Part shown: positions 45,239 to 58,130 of the stretch, piece by piece
Numbering within the stretch: position 1 is the first letter of the stretch
Layout of the letters: every line of letters starts with the position of its first letter
Assembly: GCF_014898055.3 (NCBI RefSeq)
Contig: NW_023604295.1
Coordinates: 134,694,676-134,758,675, forward strand
Length of the DNA stretch: 64,000 bases
Source of the DNA: Talpa occidentalis
Taxonomy: Eukaryota; Chordata; Mammalia; Eulipotyphla; Talpidae
Reading direction: 5' to 3'
The notes under the pieces: model-generated
The model's database searches: none
Told to the model about the DNA's origin: nothing
The model's input: only the letters and a program-made list of their open reading frames with translations
Program-made: the position numbers and the translations under genes

Positions 45239-45484
45239 TTTTTTTTTTAAGATTTATTTATGCATACAAGAACTGGGGTATATGCCAGAGGTGTGGGTGA
45301 TGAGAAGATTCACCAGAGACAGAGTGGGGAGCAGAACTGGCAGACTGATTGAAGTACACTGCTGAGGGGAGCAGCGGGTGAGCCAGGAGAGGTCTGCTGC
45401 GCCATGTGGGTAGTTCCCTGACAGGTCAGCTGCGGATAGCTTCATAGTGCTGTGCTTAACGTCTTGCGCCACCAGGGATGCTCT
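45239..45484 (-). mobile_element. tRNA-derived SINE (older subfamily), tandem with the preceding
   Basis: Body CAAGAACTGGGGTATATGCC through ATTGAAGTACACTGCTGAGG, head ending CCACCAGGGATGCTC. Same orientation as its neighbour. Confidence 0.88.
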
Positions 45485-45949
45485 GTTTTTATGTTTTTAA
45501 ATGCTTGAAAAATTCAAAATTTAATGATATGTGAAAATTATAAAAATGTACATTTCAGTATCCATAAATCAACTATGTTGGAACACTTTTAAAACTCTGG
45601 CTACTTGTATATCATAGTAGGGGGTCAAATGGATACAACAGAGGCTACATGGCCTACAATGTTTAAAATATTTATTACCTTGCTATATACAGAAAAAGCT
45701 TGTTTAACTCTGCTATGGCACATGATTAAAGATGAAATAAAATGAATGTGGGATCCTGGAAGTCCTTAGGGAGTAAAATGGCCACACTTAAGAATGATCA
45801 GGTAATTGTCTTCTTTAAGCCACTAATTTATAAAAAAAATAAAGGTCTCTTCCCTAATTAATACTGAAAGTGGAGTGTTGCTATAACAAAAATCTAAGAT
45901 AGGCCATGCTGACTTGGTGTTTGGGTGGCAGTTGGTGAGGAATATTTCT

Positions 45950-46069
45950 TTCTTTTTTTTTTTTTTTTTGTGGGACCCTTGCGGGCAGCCGGGGAATGAA
46001 ATGGCGCTGCAGAGGCTGTGGGCAGCCTTGCAGCCCAGCACTCAACCGCTGTGCCACCAGGGGAGGCCC
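45950..46069 (-). mobile_element. Short-form tRNA SINE (head plus A-tail only)
   Basis: Perfect 17-bp duplication TGGTGAGGAATATTTCT (45933-45949 and 46070-46086). Same junction GTGGGACCC|poly(T) and same altered B box (GGGGAATGAA) as the copy at 12216-12331. Confidence 0.93.
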
Positions 46070-46086
46070 TGGTGAGGAATATTTCT

Positions 46087-47590
46087 GGAAAATTGCAAGC
46101 AGGTGATTCTTGTCTTGCGCTGACAAATCCTTCACTCACCTCACCCCGTGATGGTGAGAAGTCTTGAGATTGTTGCTTTAGGGAAGGGTTTGCCAGGAGT
46201 TGGAATATTGGCTGCTCCTTGCTGCTTTTAACAAGGTGTTGCAAAAATGGAATGTGCTCAGGCAGGAATGGCTATCTTGCAAATAGAGCTCAAAGCAAAT
46301 AGGCTTAAGTTGGGAAACCCAAATTCTCCTACATTCAAACGTTGGAAATGGAAGCAAAATTTGTTCACTGTCTTTATTAGCTAAATAGAAGGTTCCTGCT
46401 ATCTAGGAACCTGTTTCATCATTTGCCTATTGTCTCAGATAATATTGGGTCCTCAAGATAGTCTGCAATAAAATGAGGGAGAAGTGTTTGGGCAGAATGC
46501 AAAGCCAATAAATATAAGTCAAGTGTAAGCATTAGCTTTAGAAAGTAACTGTAGTCAAGGTCATATACACCTAAAACTGTATAGAAGCTGACAGACAAAG
46601 CTTACAAAGTCCCAGAGGGAATTTTATTGCCACAAAACCCCACAGGTCAAGGCTACACAGGCCCTGGGGGCTGATCTGAACACAGTGTGAGTAGACTATA
46701 AAGGCCACAGCAGTGGGGAGAACAGCCACTCTAATACCACCTCAGATGTAGCTATGGATCACAAGCAACAGTGTGGACTCCCCAGGGCCAAACTAGGATC
46801 AGGGAGGACAATAGGCTTAGCAGTCCTTGGATGCACACAACAAGTCTAAGTAAAGATCATACTCTAGGGGACCCACAGGATTTGCAATTGTTAAAATGTA
46901 GTTTTCAAAAAAGTAAGAATCATGACACCCATGAACACACGTTAAAGATTTTACTTCATTATATGCAGTGACCTTAAAAACAATGCCTTTCTCTTGGAGG
47001 CTGTCTAAATGTACAACTTTATTCAGTGAATTTATTGACTTCTTCATTGTGAGAAATTTCCTTTGACTTGTTCGAAAAAGTCACCTCAGCCCCTGGATGC
47101 GCTCATGGGACTCCTCATGGGACTCCTTCTCATAGTTGGCTATAATGTTTTGCAATTATTTATTATGGGGCTTGTCCAAGAACATAAAAACACTTACTTT
47201 TATTTTTATCTGATAAATCCAAGCTCCTATATGATTTATTCCACTGCTTCCCAATAGTCTTCCACTGAAAGGTGAAGAAAGAGGGAGGTGGAGGATGGGC
47301 ATTTTGGACTCCAGAAGGAACCCACCACATCTTGCTTTTGGCAGCAGATTAAATGTCAATTAGCAGAAAGCTTTAAAGGGAGATGTTGGTCTAGAGAACA
47401 GTACATCTCAGGCACCCTCCTGTGAAGTTCTCTCTACTAATTGCTACAGTGTTAATAAATTGGGTATCAAATTTAAACTCACATGAAGATCCATTAAATT
47501 CAGAAGCATCTGAGCAGTTACGTGTTTTCTTTTGGTAGTTCCACACCTTCATAATTTTGAGAAAATTATGCCTCTTATAAGTGAAGTGTT
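46087..47590. other. Intergenic, nothing firmly recognised
   Basis: Includes a small 13-bp tandem (CTCATGGGACTCC twice) near 47103-47128. No gene. Confidence 0.45.
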
Positions 47591-47596
47591 AAAATA

Positions 47597-47800
47597 TAGC
47601 AGGGGAGGGGGGAGGAGAGGGTCAAAACAGGGTCAAAACAGGGGCGGAGAGAGCACAAGGGACTATGGGATGGCTCATGGGTGATATGGTGCTGGGTGAA
47701 GTACTGGAACTACACCTAAGAGGAGAAAGTGATTACTGTACAAAAATGAACAACAATGTAAGAAAATAAATAAATTAAAAAAATAATCAAACCAAAAATT
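47597..47800 (+). mobile_element. L1 3'UTR end
   Basis: G-rich 3'UTR (GCAGGGGAGGGGGGAGGAGA), an 11-bp tandem (GGGTCAAAACA twice), then CACAAGGGACTATGGGATGG and an AAATAAATAAATT tail; related to 7500-7675. Confidence 0.75.
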
Positions 47801-47916
47801 AAAAAAAATTTAAAGTTTTTTACTATGGGAGAAGGCACCTTTCATGTCAGAGATAATTTTCCCAGGTTGTTACATATAGTTTCACTTTGCTATTTTCTTT
47901 TGCTAAAATATTTTTA

Positions 47917-48749
47917 TTTTTTTTTATTTTTTTTTTTTTTTATTTACTTGTTTATTTATTTATTTATTTTTTTTAAATATTAAATTTTATTTTTATATTC
48001 CCCCATACAATTGCAAACGCCCCATTCTGACCCCAATCCTTCCCCTCCCGCCCCCCACCCCCCAAAAAGTGTCTCTGGTTCATAGTTTTTTTGTTGATTT
48101 TGATTTTCACTTTCTTATATTCATTTTCCTGGTCCCTTATTTAAGTTTTCTAGATTCCTGCTATGAGTGAGACCATCCGGTATTTTTCTTTTTCTTTTTG
48201 GCTTATTTCGCTGAGCATGATCCCTTCCAGCGCCATCCATGTTGCTGCAAATTGCATGTGTTTATCTTTTTTGAATGCTGAGTAATATTCCATGGTATAT
48301 ATGTACCACATCTTCTTGATCCAGTCATCTATTTTTGGGCATTTGGGTTGTTTCCAAAGCTTACCTATTGTAAACAGTGCTGCTATAAACATAGGAGTGC
48401 AGGTGCTCTTTGGAATTGATGTTTCTGTGTCCTTTGGGTAAATACCTAGGAGTGGAATTGCTGGATCATATGGAAGCTCTATGTTTAGTAGGTCCAGAAA
48501 TCTCCACACAGCTCTCCATAGTGGTTGGACCAGTTTGCACTCCCACCAACAGTGCACAAGAGTTCCTTTTTCTCCACATCCTCGCCAACATTTGTTGTTG
48601 CTAGTTTTTTTAATATGTGCCATTCTCACTGGTGTGAGATGGTATCTCATGGTAGTTTTGATTTGCATTTCCCTGATTACAAGTGATGTTGAACATTTTT
48701 TCATATGTCTGTTGGCCATTTTCATTTCCTCTTTAGAGAAGTTTCTTTT
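47917..48749 (-). mobile_element. Young 5'-truncated L1 with open ORF2 C-terminus
   Basis: Target duplication TTGCTAAAATATTTTTA (47900-47916 and 48751-48767). The minus strand encodes the last 191 codons of ORF2 without a stop (48725-48150). These include the zinc-knuckle-like C-x3-C-x7-H-x4-C ([18 protein letters not shown]) and the [17 protein letters not shown] segment, then a short 3'UTR and a long, interrupted poly(A). Confidence 0.95.
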
Positions 48750-48769
48750 TTTGCTAAAATATTTTTAAA

Positions 48770-49280
48770 TAGCTTCAATGTCACTTCACTCTTACACATC
48801 TTATTATGCTAAAAAGACAAGGATATTATTTAACTAGCTTATGACTATTGCCAATTATCACACCTTCAAAATGAACAATTGCTACCTGAAATTATTAAAA
48901 AAGTGGGTATGTACTGTACAAGGTTCTACATTTTGGATTTGTCTGGTTGTTTACTTAAGGGGTTCTGAGCACCAATTCCTATGTAAGTGTGTGTGCAGTG
49001 ATGGTGGCGCAGAGGGCGGGGGAGTTCCCTACTTCAATAAGAACTGCTGCAACCCAGCTGGGTGTCAGTTCTGACACTATCTACCTAGAGATAGCATTAG
49101 ATTCCAGTGGTTAAGGGCTCAGTCTCAAGAGATTGCAGATGCCCATCTCTTATCTGTGCTTCTGTTCAACTGGTCATTAATCAAAGATGCCTCTCCTTGG
49201 ATTTGATTAATTTGCTACAGTGGCTCATTGAAGTCAGGAAACCCTTTAACTCACCGGATTTCTAGTTTATTACCAAGGGT
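48770..49280. other. Intergenic, nothing recognised
   Basis: No supported feature. Confidence 0.45.
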
Positions 49281-49294
49281 CTTAAAACACAACT

Positions 49295-49559
49295 CCCCAG
49301 TGGTGCAGCAGGTTGAGTGCAGCACTGTGGGGCTGTCCACAGCCTCTGCAGCTCAGGTTCGATTCCCCGCTGGCCAGGGAGACACCCACATGGCGCGGCA
49401 GATCTCTCCTGTCTCGCCCGCTGCTCCCCTCAGCAGTGTTTTCTGTCCATCTGCCTATTCTGCTCCCCACTCTGTCTTTGGTGAATTCTCTCACCCTCCA
49501 GTGCATCTGGCCTGTACCCCAGGTCTTGTATAAGTGAATAAATCTTTAAAAAAAATAAC
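49295..49559 (+). mobile_element. tRNA-derived SINE
   Basis: Near-perfect duplication A(A)AACACAACT (49284-49294; about 49560-49570). Starts a few bases into the head (CCCAGTGGTGCAG), has B box GGTTCGATTCC and a full body and tail. Confidence 0.92.
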
Positions 49560-49570
49560 AACACACAACT

Positions 49571-51170
49571 CAATAGCCAGATAGAGAGACACATAGGATG
49601 AAGGTGTGAACAAAGGTGTGAAGCTGTCCTGGGCTTCTGTCCCCTTGAGTTTGGGACCCAGAATGGTGGCACATGGAAGTGTTATGGTTTACCAACTTGG
49701 AAACTCTGTGAACCCCTTCTTTTGGGTTTTTATGGAGTCTTCATTACTTAGGTGTGATTGATTAAATTCAACCTCCAGCCTCTCTTCCCTCCTCAGAAGT
49801 CATGGGGTGATGCTGTAAGTTTTGACCCTCTATTCACGTTGGTTCCCCTAACAACCAACCCCCATCCTTAGGCTCTTCCCAAGGTCACCTCATTAACATA
49901 ATCCCAATTGTGGAGGAAAGAGACTCAGAGTAAGAAGGTCCCATTTCACCTTTATCACTCAAGCAATTTCGGGAATGGAGCACAAGAGACCAATTACTAT
50001 ATATAACAAAGATGATCCCATTGCTCTTATTGCTCAGGATATTTCAAGGGTTTGGGGCATTGTGAGCCAGGAATTCCTCATAAAGACCACACATATATGA
50101 TTCAGATGACCTAATATATATTTATTGTAAATCATAGTGTTAGTTTTTACTTATCATGCAATTGAACTTGTTTTTCACCTTTCCTGCAGATTGGAAGTTC
50201 GTTTTAAACATTTAGTCAGACTTAGGTTTCTCTTTCTTTGGCACTAATACCTTCCATGGCTTCACAACAGGCATATGATGTCTGATTTTTTCCAGATTTT
50301 AGTGACTCAACAACCAATAATGATAGCATTATTCTTCCATTGTGAAGTTTCCTGCCACCCTTCCAGCTAATGGTTTTATCTATTTTTGTCTGTTGTCTGA
50401 AATAAGGATTACAGTAGCAATCTCACAAAAAGGTGATTTTTCTATTTCTGTCATTTCTTTCCATTGGTTAGAAGGAATTAGTCTGTAATGGAGCACTTTA
50501 GTTCATCACCTCAAGATACCGATATTTGGCTACTCTGAAATACAGTTTGCAGACAAATAGCAATTTATTCTTTTTCTTTAACTGCCATTTTCAGACTAAG
50601 GGTTTGATGCTTCACTGAAGGATTCCTATCCCCTCCCCCTTTGTGTTGTGTATCACGTGAAAGACAGAATAATGCCCTTCCCCCTTAAAGGCATCCATGC
50701 CCAGGAACCTGGGGAAGTGTTAACCATACTTGGCAAAAGGGGACCTTGTAGATGGGAGTAAGTTTAGAACTGGAGGTGGGGAAATTATCCTGGATTATCT
50801 GGGTGGGAGTCATGTAATCACAGTGGTCCTTGAGAGAGGGAGGCAGGTGTGACAGAGAAAGAGAGATATGAGGGGAGCTGTAGAAAGTGAGATAGGAAGA
50901 TGCTTAGCTGCTGGCTTGGAAGATGGAGGAAGAAATCATGAACCAAAAAAGAAGCTACCTCCTGAAGCTGGAAAAGGCAAGGAAGTGAGTCTCCCATGCA
51001 GCACAGCCAGCTGCTACTTGATTTGAGAAGAGCTCCTAAGTGTGTGGTGTTGTGGTGATAGAGCAGGAATGATAAGCTAATGCAACTTTTACATAGGCCA
51101 TGCTTTCAATCACTTGTAGCCACTATTTTTTATGCTGATCTCTTTCTCCAATAGACGTCTTCCCTGTTGG
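49571..51170. other. Intergenic with an LTR-like fragment
   Basis: About 50640-51110 resembles a widespread mammalian LTR-like repeat (GGGGAAATTATCCTGGATTA, then AGTCATGTAATCACAGTGGT). The remainder is unrecognised. Confidence 0.5.
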
Positions 51171-51184
51171 CCTCTGTGACCTTT

Positions 51185-51453
51185 TTTTTTTTTTAAGATT
51201 TTTATTTTATTTATACAAGAGCTGGGGTACAAGCCAGAGGCACTGGAGGGTCAGAGGATTCACCAGAGACAGAGCTGGGAGCAGAACAGGCAGACGGATT
51301 GAAAGCACTGCTGAGGGGAGCAGCAGGCAAGACAGGAGAGGTCTGCCCTGCCATGTGGGTATCTCCCTGGCTGGCTGGAAATTGACCTGTGCTGCAGAGG
51401 CTGTGGACAGCTTCATAGCACTGAGCTCAACCCGCTGGACCACCAGGGAGGCC
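51185..51453 (-). mobile_element. tRNA-derived SINE
   Basis: Duplication CCTCTGTGACCTTT / CCTCTGTGATCTTT (51171-51184, 51454-51467). Confidence 0.92.
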
Positions 51454-51590
51454 CCTCTGTGATCTTTTGATGTGGTTCCATTTTGAGAGCCTCTGTGCCT
51501 TCTGGTACTACAAAAGGTGCAGGCTCATCTCCAATATTTCCTGTCCTGGAACTAGGGTGAGTCAGTTCTCTCAGTGCCCTGATTTCTTTT

Positions 51591-51977
51591 CTTTTCTTTT
51601 TTTTTAATATATATTTTTAAATTTTTATATTCCCAATACAATTGCACCCCCCTATTTTGACCCCAATCCCTCCTTTCCCTGCCCGCCGTCATGTGTCTCT
51701 GGTTTATAGTTGTTTGTTGATTTTGATTTTTTCTTTCTCATAGTTATTCATTTTCCTGGTCCCTTATTTAAGTTTTCTAGATTCCTGCAATGAGTGAGAC
51801 CATCCGGTATTTTTCTTTTTCTTTCTGGCTTATTTCGCTGAGCATGATTCCTTCCAGCTCCATCCATGTTGCTGCAAATTGCATGTGTTTATCTTTTTTG
51901 ATTGCTGAGTAATATTCCATGTTGTATATGTACCACATCTTCTTGATCCAGTCATCTGTTTTTGGGCATTTGGGTTG
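51591..51977 (-). mobile_element. 5'-truncated L1 tail with unusually long flanking duplication
   Basis: The plus strand starts with T-rich tail, then 3'UTR (CCCAATACAATTGCACCCCC) and the ORF2 end (GAGACCATCCGGTATTTTTC) up to GGGCATTTGGGTTG. It is flanked by 47-bp direct repeats, 51544-51590 and 51978-52024, with three mismatches. Confidence 0.9.
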
Positions 51978-52225
51978 TCCTTGAACTAGGATGAGTCAAT
52001 TCTCTCAGTGCCCTGATTTCTTTTCATGAGTTATACTGTGAAGAGGTAAGGATTGACTTAGATAGTGCTCATTGCCACAGTTTGTCCATGCTTCCTGCAT
52101 GTTCAGAGAGCTGTGTAGATCAGCAAATAATATTCTTCATGGCTTATGATTAAAAAAATATATATTTTTTTTCTTTGAAGGAAATTTGGACAGTACAGAT
52201 AAGTATCAAGGACTTTAATGCTTTT

Positions 52226-52504
52226 TTTTTTTTTAAAAGATTTATTTATTTATTTATACAAGCACTGGGTACAGCCAGAAGTACAGGAGGGTGAGAGAAT
52301 TCACCAGAGCCAGAGCAGGGAGCAGAGCAGGCAGAAGGACCGAAGTACACTGCTGAGGGGAGCAGCGGGCGGCAGGAGAGGTCTGCGCGCCATGTGGGAC
52401 CCTCCTCCGGTGGCCGAGGAGCAGCCAGGGATCGAACCGGCGCTGCAGAGGCTGCGGGCAGCTTTGCAACCCAGCGCTCAACTGCTGCGCCACCGGGGAG
52501 GCCC
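52226..52504 (-). mobile_element. tRNA-derived SINE, young full-length
   Basis: Perfect duplication ACTTTAATGCTTTT (52212-52225 and 52505-52518). Confidence 0.95.
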
Positions 52505-52879
52505 ACTTTAATGCTTTTACAAATAGTGGAGGTTTAATTTTTGTTTTCATCTAAGGGTTAAAATAAACCTCTCTCTGATGAGGACTGTTTCTTTGGGTTC
52601 TGGCTTTTCCACTTATTTTCTGAAATCCGTTATCCGATGCTCTAGTGTAATCAGCACAGATATTCAATTCTAGTGCGTAAGGTGAACTTTGCTGCCTTGC
52701 TGGGGAATTTTGTGGAAGACTATATAAAATTGATCTCATGATCCTCACTTATGTTGGTACAGGTTTAAAGTGTCAAAGAATTTTTTCAAGGTTCTTCTTG
52801 TTATCTACTGTATTTCTAATTGAAAATCACTCCTTTACACCGGATCTCTGGCCTTACAGTTCTTGCCAGGCATTATAAT

Positions 52880-53080
52880 GTAATAACAATAATCACTCAT
52901 CTATATGAAACACTTAAATATGCCAGGTGCTGTGCTCAGTGCTTTAAACACAGTTTATGCTATCATGTCGATACTCTCATAGATGAGAAAACTCAGGTTT
53001 ATGAAGTGAAATACTTTGACATGAAACACAAGTAGTAAATAACAGAGCTGGGATTAGACTCTCAGTCTGTTTCATATGAG
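52880..53080 (+). repeat. MIR SINE (ancient)
   Basis: Reads TATGCCAGGTGCTGTGCTCA, then TAGATGAGAAAACTCAGGTT, then AACAGAGCTGGGATTAGACT: the MIR body in order. Confidence 0.85.
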
Positions 53081-53788
53081 AACCCGACAACTTCATTCTC
53101 ACATCACTGTTGTAACTGAGTTAAACCAACCAGAAAATCTGGTCTGGGTCTGAAAACTGGACACATGACTTACTCAGTGCCAACTTAGTTTAACTCGATT
53201 TAGTGTAAAAATAGCAAACACTATAACTGGTATGTATCAGATAACAAAGCGCAGCCCTGCCACGGTCAGGGCAGATCATGCAGATGAGCCCAGAAGTAGA
53301 GTTTTATGGTAGAGCCATATCACCGCTCAAGAAAACGTTCATCCTATTATCATATGGCAGTTCTTCATCAGTTCACTGATACTAACCTCTAAGCTATAAA
53401 AAACCTGACCACGGTTGCTCAGAGATCTGCTTCAGCCCAAAAGAAGTTGCATCTTTATTATTTGGGCCACGAGTCCATATACTTCTCATAACTTTCGGAG
53501 ATAGTAACATATGTGGGAATGAAACCACCCACACAACCACTAAATGCAAATGACCAGTCTACCCTGTTTCCTGTGCTTGGCACCCACCTAAACATTCCCC
53601 AAGAATTTGGCAGCTACCCTTTATGCTAAAGTTGGCGCATCCACCTTGCCTTTGTAACAGGGCAAAGAGATGTCAGGGAAATATATGAGCAGCAGATCAA
53701 AAACTGGAATGGACTATTCCATAAACTGCTTTTGTGTTTATAATGTCAACTCCTGGACTATGATGTGTATTTATAATATGACAAAGTG

Positions 53789-54052
53789 AGGCCTCCCTGG
53801 TGGTGCAAGGGGTTGAGCACAATAGTGTGAAGCTATCTGCAGCCTCTGTAGCACAAGCTCAATCCCCCAGCCTGCCAGGGAGGTGACCCACATGGTGTAG
53901 CAGACCTCTCTAGACTCGCCTGCTGCTCCCCTCAGCAGTGTATTTCAGCACATCTGCCTGTTCTGCTCCCCACTCTGTCTCTGGTGAATCCTCTCACCCC
54001 TCACACCTCGGGCCTCTACCCCAGTTCTTGTATGCATAAATAAATTAAAAAA
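53789..54052 (+). mobile_element. tRNA-derived SINE (older subfamily)
   Basis: Perfect duplication ATAATATGACAAAGTG (53773-53788 and 54053-54068). Complete, with tail AAATAAATTAAAAAA. Confidence 0.95.
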
Positions 54053-54129
54053 ATAATATGACAAAGTGCTGTAAATGGGAGTAGCCAGTGCTAGTCTAGC
54101 CAAGAGATGACTTACAGCACGGCACTCTT

Positions 54130-54398
54130 TTTTTTTTTTAAAGATTTATTTTATTTATATAAGAACCGGGTACAGACCAGATGTGTGGTAGGGTGAGAGG
54201 ATTCACCAGAGACAGAGCGGGGAGCAGAACAGGCAGACTGATGAAATACACTGCTGAGGAGAGTAATGGGCGAGACAGGAGAGGTCTGCTCGCCATGTGG
54301 GTTGCTCTGAGGCCCGCGGGGATCGAACCCATGCTGCAGAGGCTGTGGACAGCCTCACAGCACTGCGCTCAACCACCTGTGCCACCAGGGAGGCCCTC
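54130..54398 (-). mobile_element. tRNA-derived SINE
   Basis: Duplication GGCACTCTT (54121-54129 and 54401-54409). Inverted relative to the copy 80 bp to its left. Confidence 0.92.
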
Positions 54399-54409
54399 AA
54401 GGCACTCTT

Positions 54410-55110
54410 AATAACCTTCTTAATGAATGCTTTAACCTTTTCCCACTAACCAGTAAGAGTAAATCCAAATTGCCATCAGACTATCTGTATTCTTGTGTTA
54501 GTCTCATACCTAATCTGGGAGTAATTGTGAGATCACATGCACAGTAACTTGAAATTGCTATTCTTCGTTGCACCTGCCCCAGAAACAGTTCTTTGAGTGA
54601 GGGTGGACGGCATGGACTTGTGTTCAGCATATATAAGGTGATGTGCACGTATGGAAGCATTCAGTACCTAGTTTTGGTGAAGTTAAGGCTTGATAAGAGA
54701 TGTACAAAGATGGATGTTGGGCTTGATAGAGTCAGAAACTCACTGAGGGCCACAGAGCATCCATCAGCAATAGAAATTATTAATCTAGCAAAGTTGTTAT
54801 TCAGAAGTGAGAGAGATAAAGACTCTGCTGGACACACCCAAGCTCAGGTAGTTCATCACCACTGGATCTACCTTGTAGGGAATGGTAAAGGGTGTTTTTT
54901 AAGTAGAAATACAAGGATGCTAATTAACATCACAAAAACATACAAATGTGTAATAATGGCAATGACAAAGATATAATTAGAGTCAGATGCTGTAATATTG
55001 TCATCATGGTACATAATTAGTTTACAATTTTAAAGGTTAAAAAACAAATGTATTAAAAATATCTATTTGATAGTGGTTTGTTCTGGATACACAGAATGTG
55101 TCAATACTCT
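54410..55110. other. Intergenic, nothing recognised
   Basis: A 127-codon open frame at 54593-54976 shows no domain or homology that I recognise and is not called as a gene. Confidence 0.45.
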
Positions 55111-55119
55111 CAGAGTCCC

Positions 55120-56165
55120 CCACTGAAATAAGTCTTTTGTCTGCCATTTATTTGAAATGCCTTTTGCCATTTCCTTATTCTCAGTCTATATAGTCTATAA
55201 GTAAAAGTGAGTTTCCTATAGGCAGCATATAATTGGATCTTTTTAAAAATTATTCAATCAGTCACTCTATGCATTTTGTATGGAAGAAAATAATCAATTT
55301 ATATTACAAATAATTATTGATAGGTAAGCACTTACTGTTGTCATTTTTGTTCATTGATCTGTAACTATAGTTCCTTTGTTCTTTACTCCCTCTTTCACAG
55401 TCTAACTTTGTGCTTTGACTCCATGAGTGAAATATTTTGTGTATCTACTACAGATTTTCCCTTTGCAGTTACCATGAGGTTTACATAAAACATCTTACAG
55501 TTGTAACATCCTATCTTAAATTGATAATTTCACTTTGACAATATGCAGAAACTTTATACTTTTACTTCTTCCTCCTTCACATTTTAGGGAGTTGCTGTTA
55601 CATTTTACAGCAAGATTATATATAATAGGGAATACATGGAAACAACCTGTGCCCACTGCTGGGTGAATGGAAAAAGAAAATGTGTTGTACACATGCAATA
55701 GAGTGTCATTCAGCCATAAAGAGAAGAAAATCTTAACCATTTGCAACAATATGGGTAAATCTTGAGAGCATTGTGCTAAATGAAATAAGTCAGATAGAGA
55801 AAGACAAATGTTAACCTCATTTATATGTAGAATTTAAAAACATTAACTTCATAGAACCAGAGATTAGATTGGTGGTTGCCAGGGGTGAGATTTAGGGATA
55901 TGAGTTAAGATGGTTAAAGGTACAAATTGCTTGTCATGAGATGAGTAAGTCTGGGATCTAATGTGCAGCATGGTAGCTATAACAAGACTATGGTTTAATA
56001 GGAAGTTGCTGAAAGAGTAGATCTTTAAAGTTATTACCACATAAAAAAGAAAAAAACAACTACCCAAAAGGTAACCAATTGAAATGATGGATACCTTAAC
56101 TAACCTTAACTAATCATTTTTATAATATATACCTATATGAAATCATCATGTTGTAGCTCTTACAT
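55120..56165. mobile_element. Old L1 fragments in opposite orientations
   Basis: 55120-55600 reads as the reverse complement of old L1 sequence (TATAGGCAGCATATAATTGG, GTTACCATGAGGTTTACATA). From about 55615 to 56165 there is a plus-strand L1M 3' end (TGTCATTCAGCCATAAAGAG, TTGGTGGTTGCCAGGGGTGA). Confidence 0.7.
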
Positions 56166-56169
56166 TTAT

Positions 56170-58130
56170 ATAATGTTAACATGAGAATTTTATGTCAGTG
56201 AACCTGGAAAAAATAGATATATGTGCAAAAGATATTTGTAAGGCATGTAATTATTATTATTTTTACCAAGAGAATGAACATGTTATATAATGATTAGGAT
56301 TATGTGGCTAATATTTGAGTTAACATTTTAAGTTGCTGTTATTTTGCAAAGTATCAGACTTAATCATGTGGGTTCATAGTGTTCGAAGTCTCAGATTTGA
56401 TGCAGGGCAGCAACTTGCTTTGCTGATGTGAGAAAAATGTTAAAAACTAAATCAAGAAAAACTAAAACTAAAACTAAATAATCTAAAATATTTAGAAAGG
56501 GTATGCTTTAACAACACCTGTGTGAAGGAGGAGACAAATGCATATTGTGAATTTTATCATTATAAAATAAAAAATGCAGGATGATCTATTTGTATATTGT
56601 TTCCTCAGTGAATTTGCAGGTAGACAGTAGTAGAAATGAAATCTGGAGCACAAGCATGGCATTAATCCATGTGAACAGCTTGCACCCAGACAAAGTGGGA
56701 TTTATTGGACAATAGGAAAATATCCTCACTTGACAGTTGTAGGGTTTTGTTGGGGCTGTTTTTGTTGGATGTGTGGGTGCTGGCAGGAATCACTTCATCC
56801 GCACATTATGTGGATTTCCATGCTTGACTTGGTGGACTCTACTGGCAGGGTGTTTGGGTTTTCCTTTGTTTTTTAGCTGCTCCATGCTGGTCTCTATGGC
56901 AGCCGTGCTCCGTGTGAAGAGAAAATGCCTAGATGTGTCTTTTTTTATTTGGAAAAGCAAAGGGAGTCTTTCCTGGAAGCCTGGATCTGAACTGTGATGT
57001 GCCAGGGCACAGAGATCCTGTGATCAGCAGTGTCCACTTTGCAGGGTAACTCTGTCTGGGGCTCTTCAGTGTGGGTTTACTGGATTCTGTAGTCTATCTG
57101 TTAGAAATCCATGCAGTTTACAGCAGTTACTTTCAGAAGCTCTGCTGTAGGTTGTCTCGTATCGACAATGGAGATCAGATTTACTAGAGAACATCTTAAA
57201 AGCCTATAGAAGATCACTGAGGCAGTTTGTTGTGCATGAATGGGTAGGCTATGAGTGAGCAGGAGAAAGGCAGAGGGGATGGTATACTTGAGAAGGTAGG
57301 AAAGAAGTGTGTGTGAGGAGGGGATTCAGAAAAATGACTTAAGGAGCAAAGGACATAATAATTTATCTCAAAGGTCACCTATCACTTTGAAACTTAGCAA
57401 AAGTGTCCTTCCTGGATTGAATTCACTACTTCCCACCATCCCCCTTTGCAGATACATTGCATTATCTGTGACATTGTGTCCCTGTCTGTCCTGCCTCCCA
57501 TAGTGGTAAATTTCTTGCAGGCTGCCACCCTTTCTTCTTGTTTCTAGCATTACAGTTTTGCTTAGTCTTGGAACATCTGAGATAATATGTACATATTTCT
57601 GGAATAAATGAATCCTTCACTTATTTGATACCATGTTTGGTATGTGGATAACATAGGTAGGGCAGAACCCCAGCACAGAGACAGTGAGAGCCAAGACAGA
57701 AGGTCCCCCAGGAGTCATGGTGAGTGGTAAGAAGTCAGTGGAGAAGCAGAGAGTAAATATGTATTCTTGGCGTAGTTGCACCACTACTAGGTTTTGAGGG
57801 TTTGGGGGATGTAAGTTCATTAATTCCTCTTTGGAAAGTTAGGGAACCTTCCTTGATAGGAAATACTAAATATTTTATTTGAAAGTGAGTATAAAATTAA
57901 ATGCTAATAAAATTGTAACAGTTGCTAAAATGATGTTTGGTATCTACTGATTGGAGCATATGAAATAAGTGGAATTAGTCTGAGAGCAACAAGCCTCTCT
58001 AATGAAGAGATAATGAAATGTTCACGATGAACGATTTCTTTGGCATCAATTTTCCCAGGCAGAATAGATCCAGAGATGCAGGGCATCACTGGAAGCACTG
58101 AGTCTTTGGAGGCCAACCTAGGATTAAGTC
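56170..58130. other. Intergenic, nothing recognised
   Basis: No supported element or gene. Confidence 0.45.

Noticed and set aside
54593..54976. 127-codon plus-strand open frame
   Set aside because: No homology or domain that I recognise, no splice context, low-complexity-free but isolated. Expected by chance in 64 kb.
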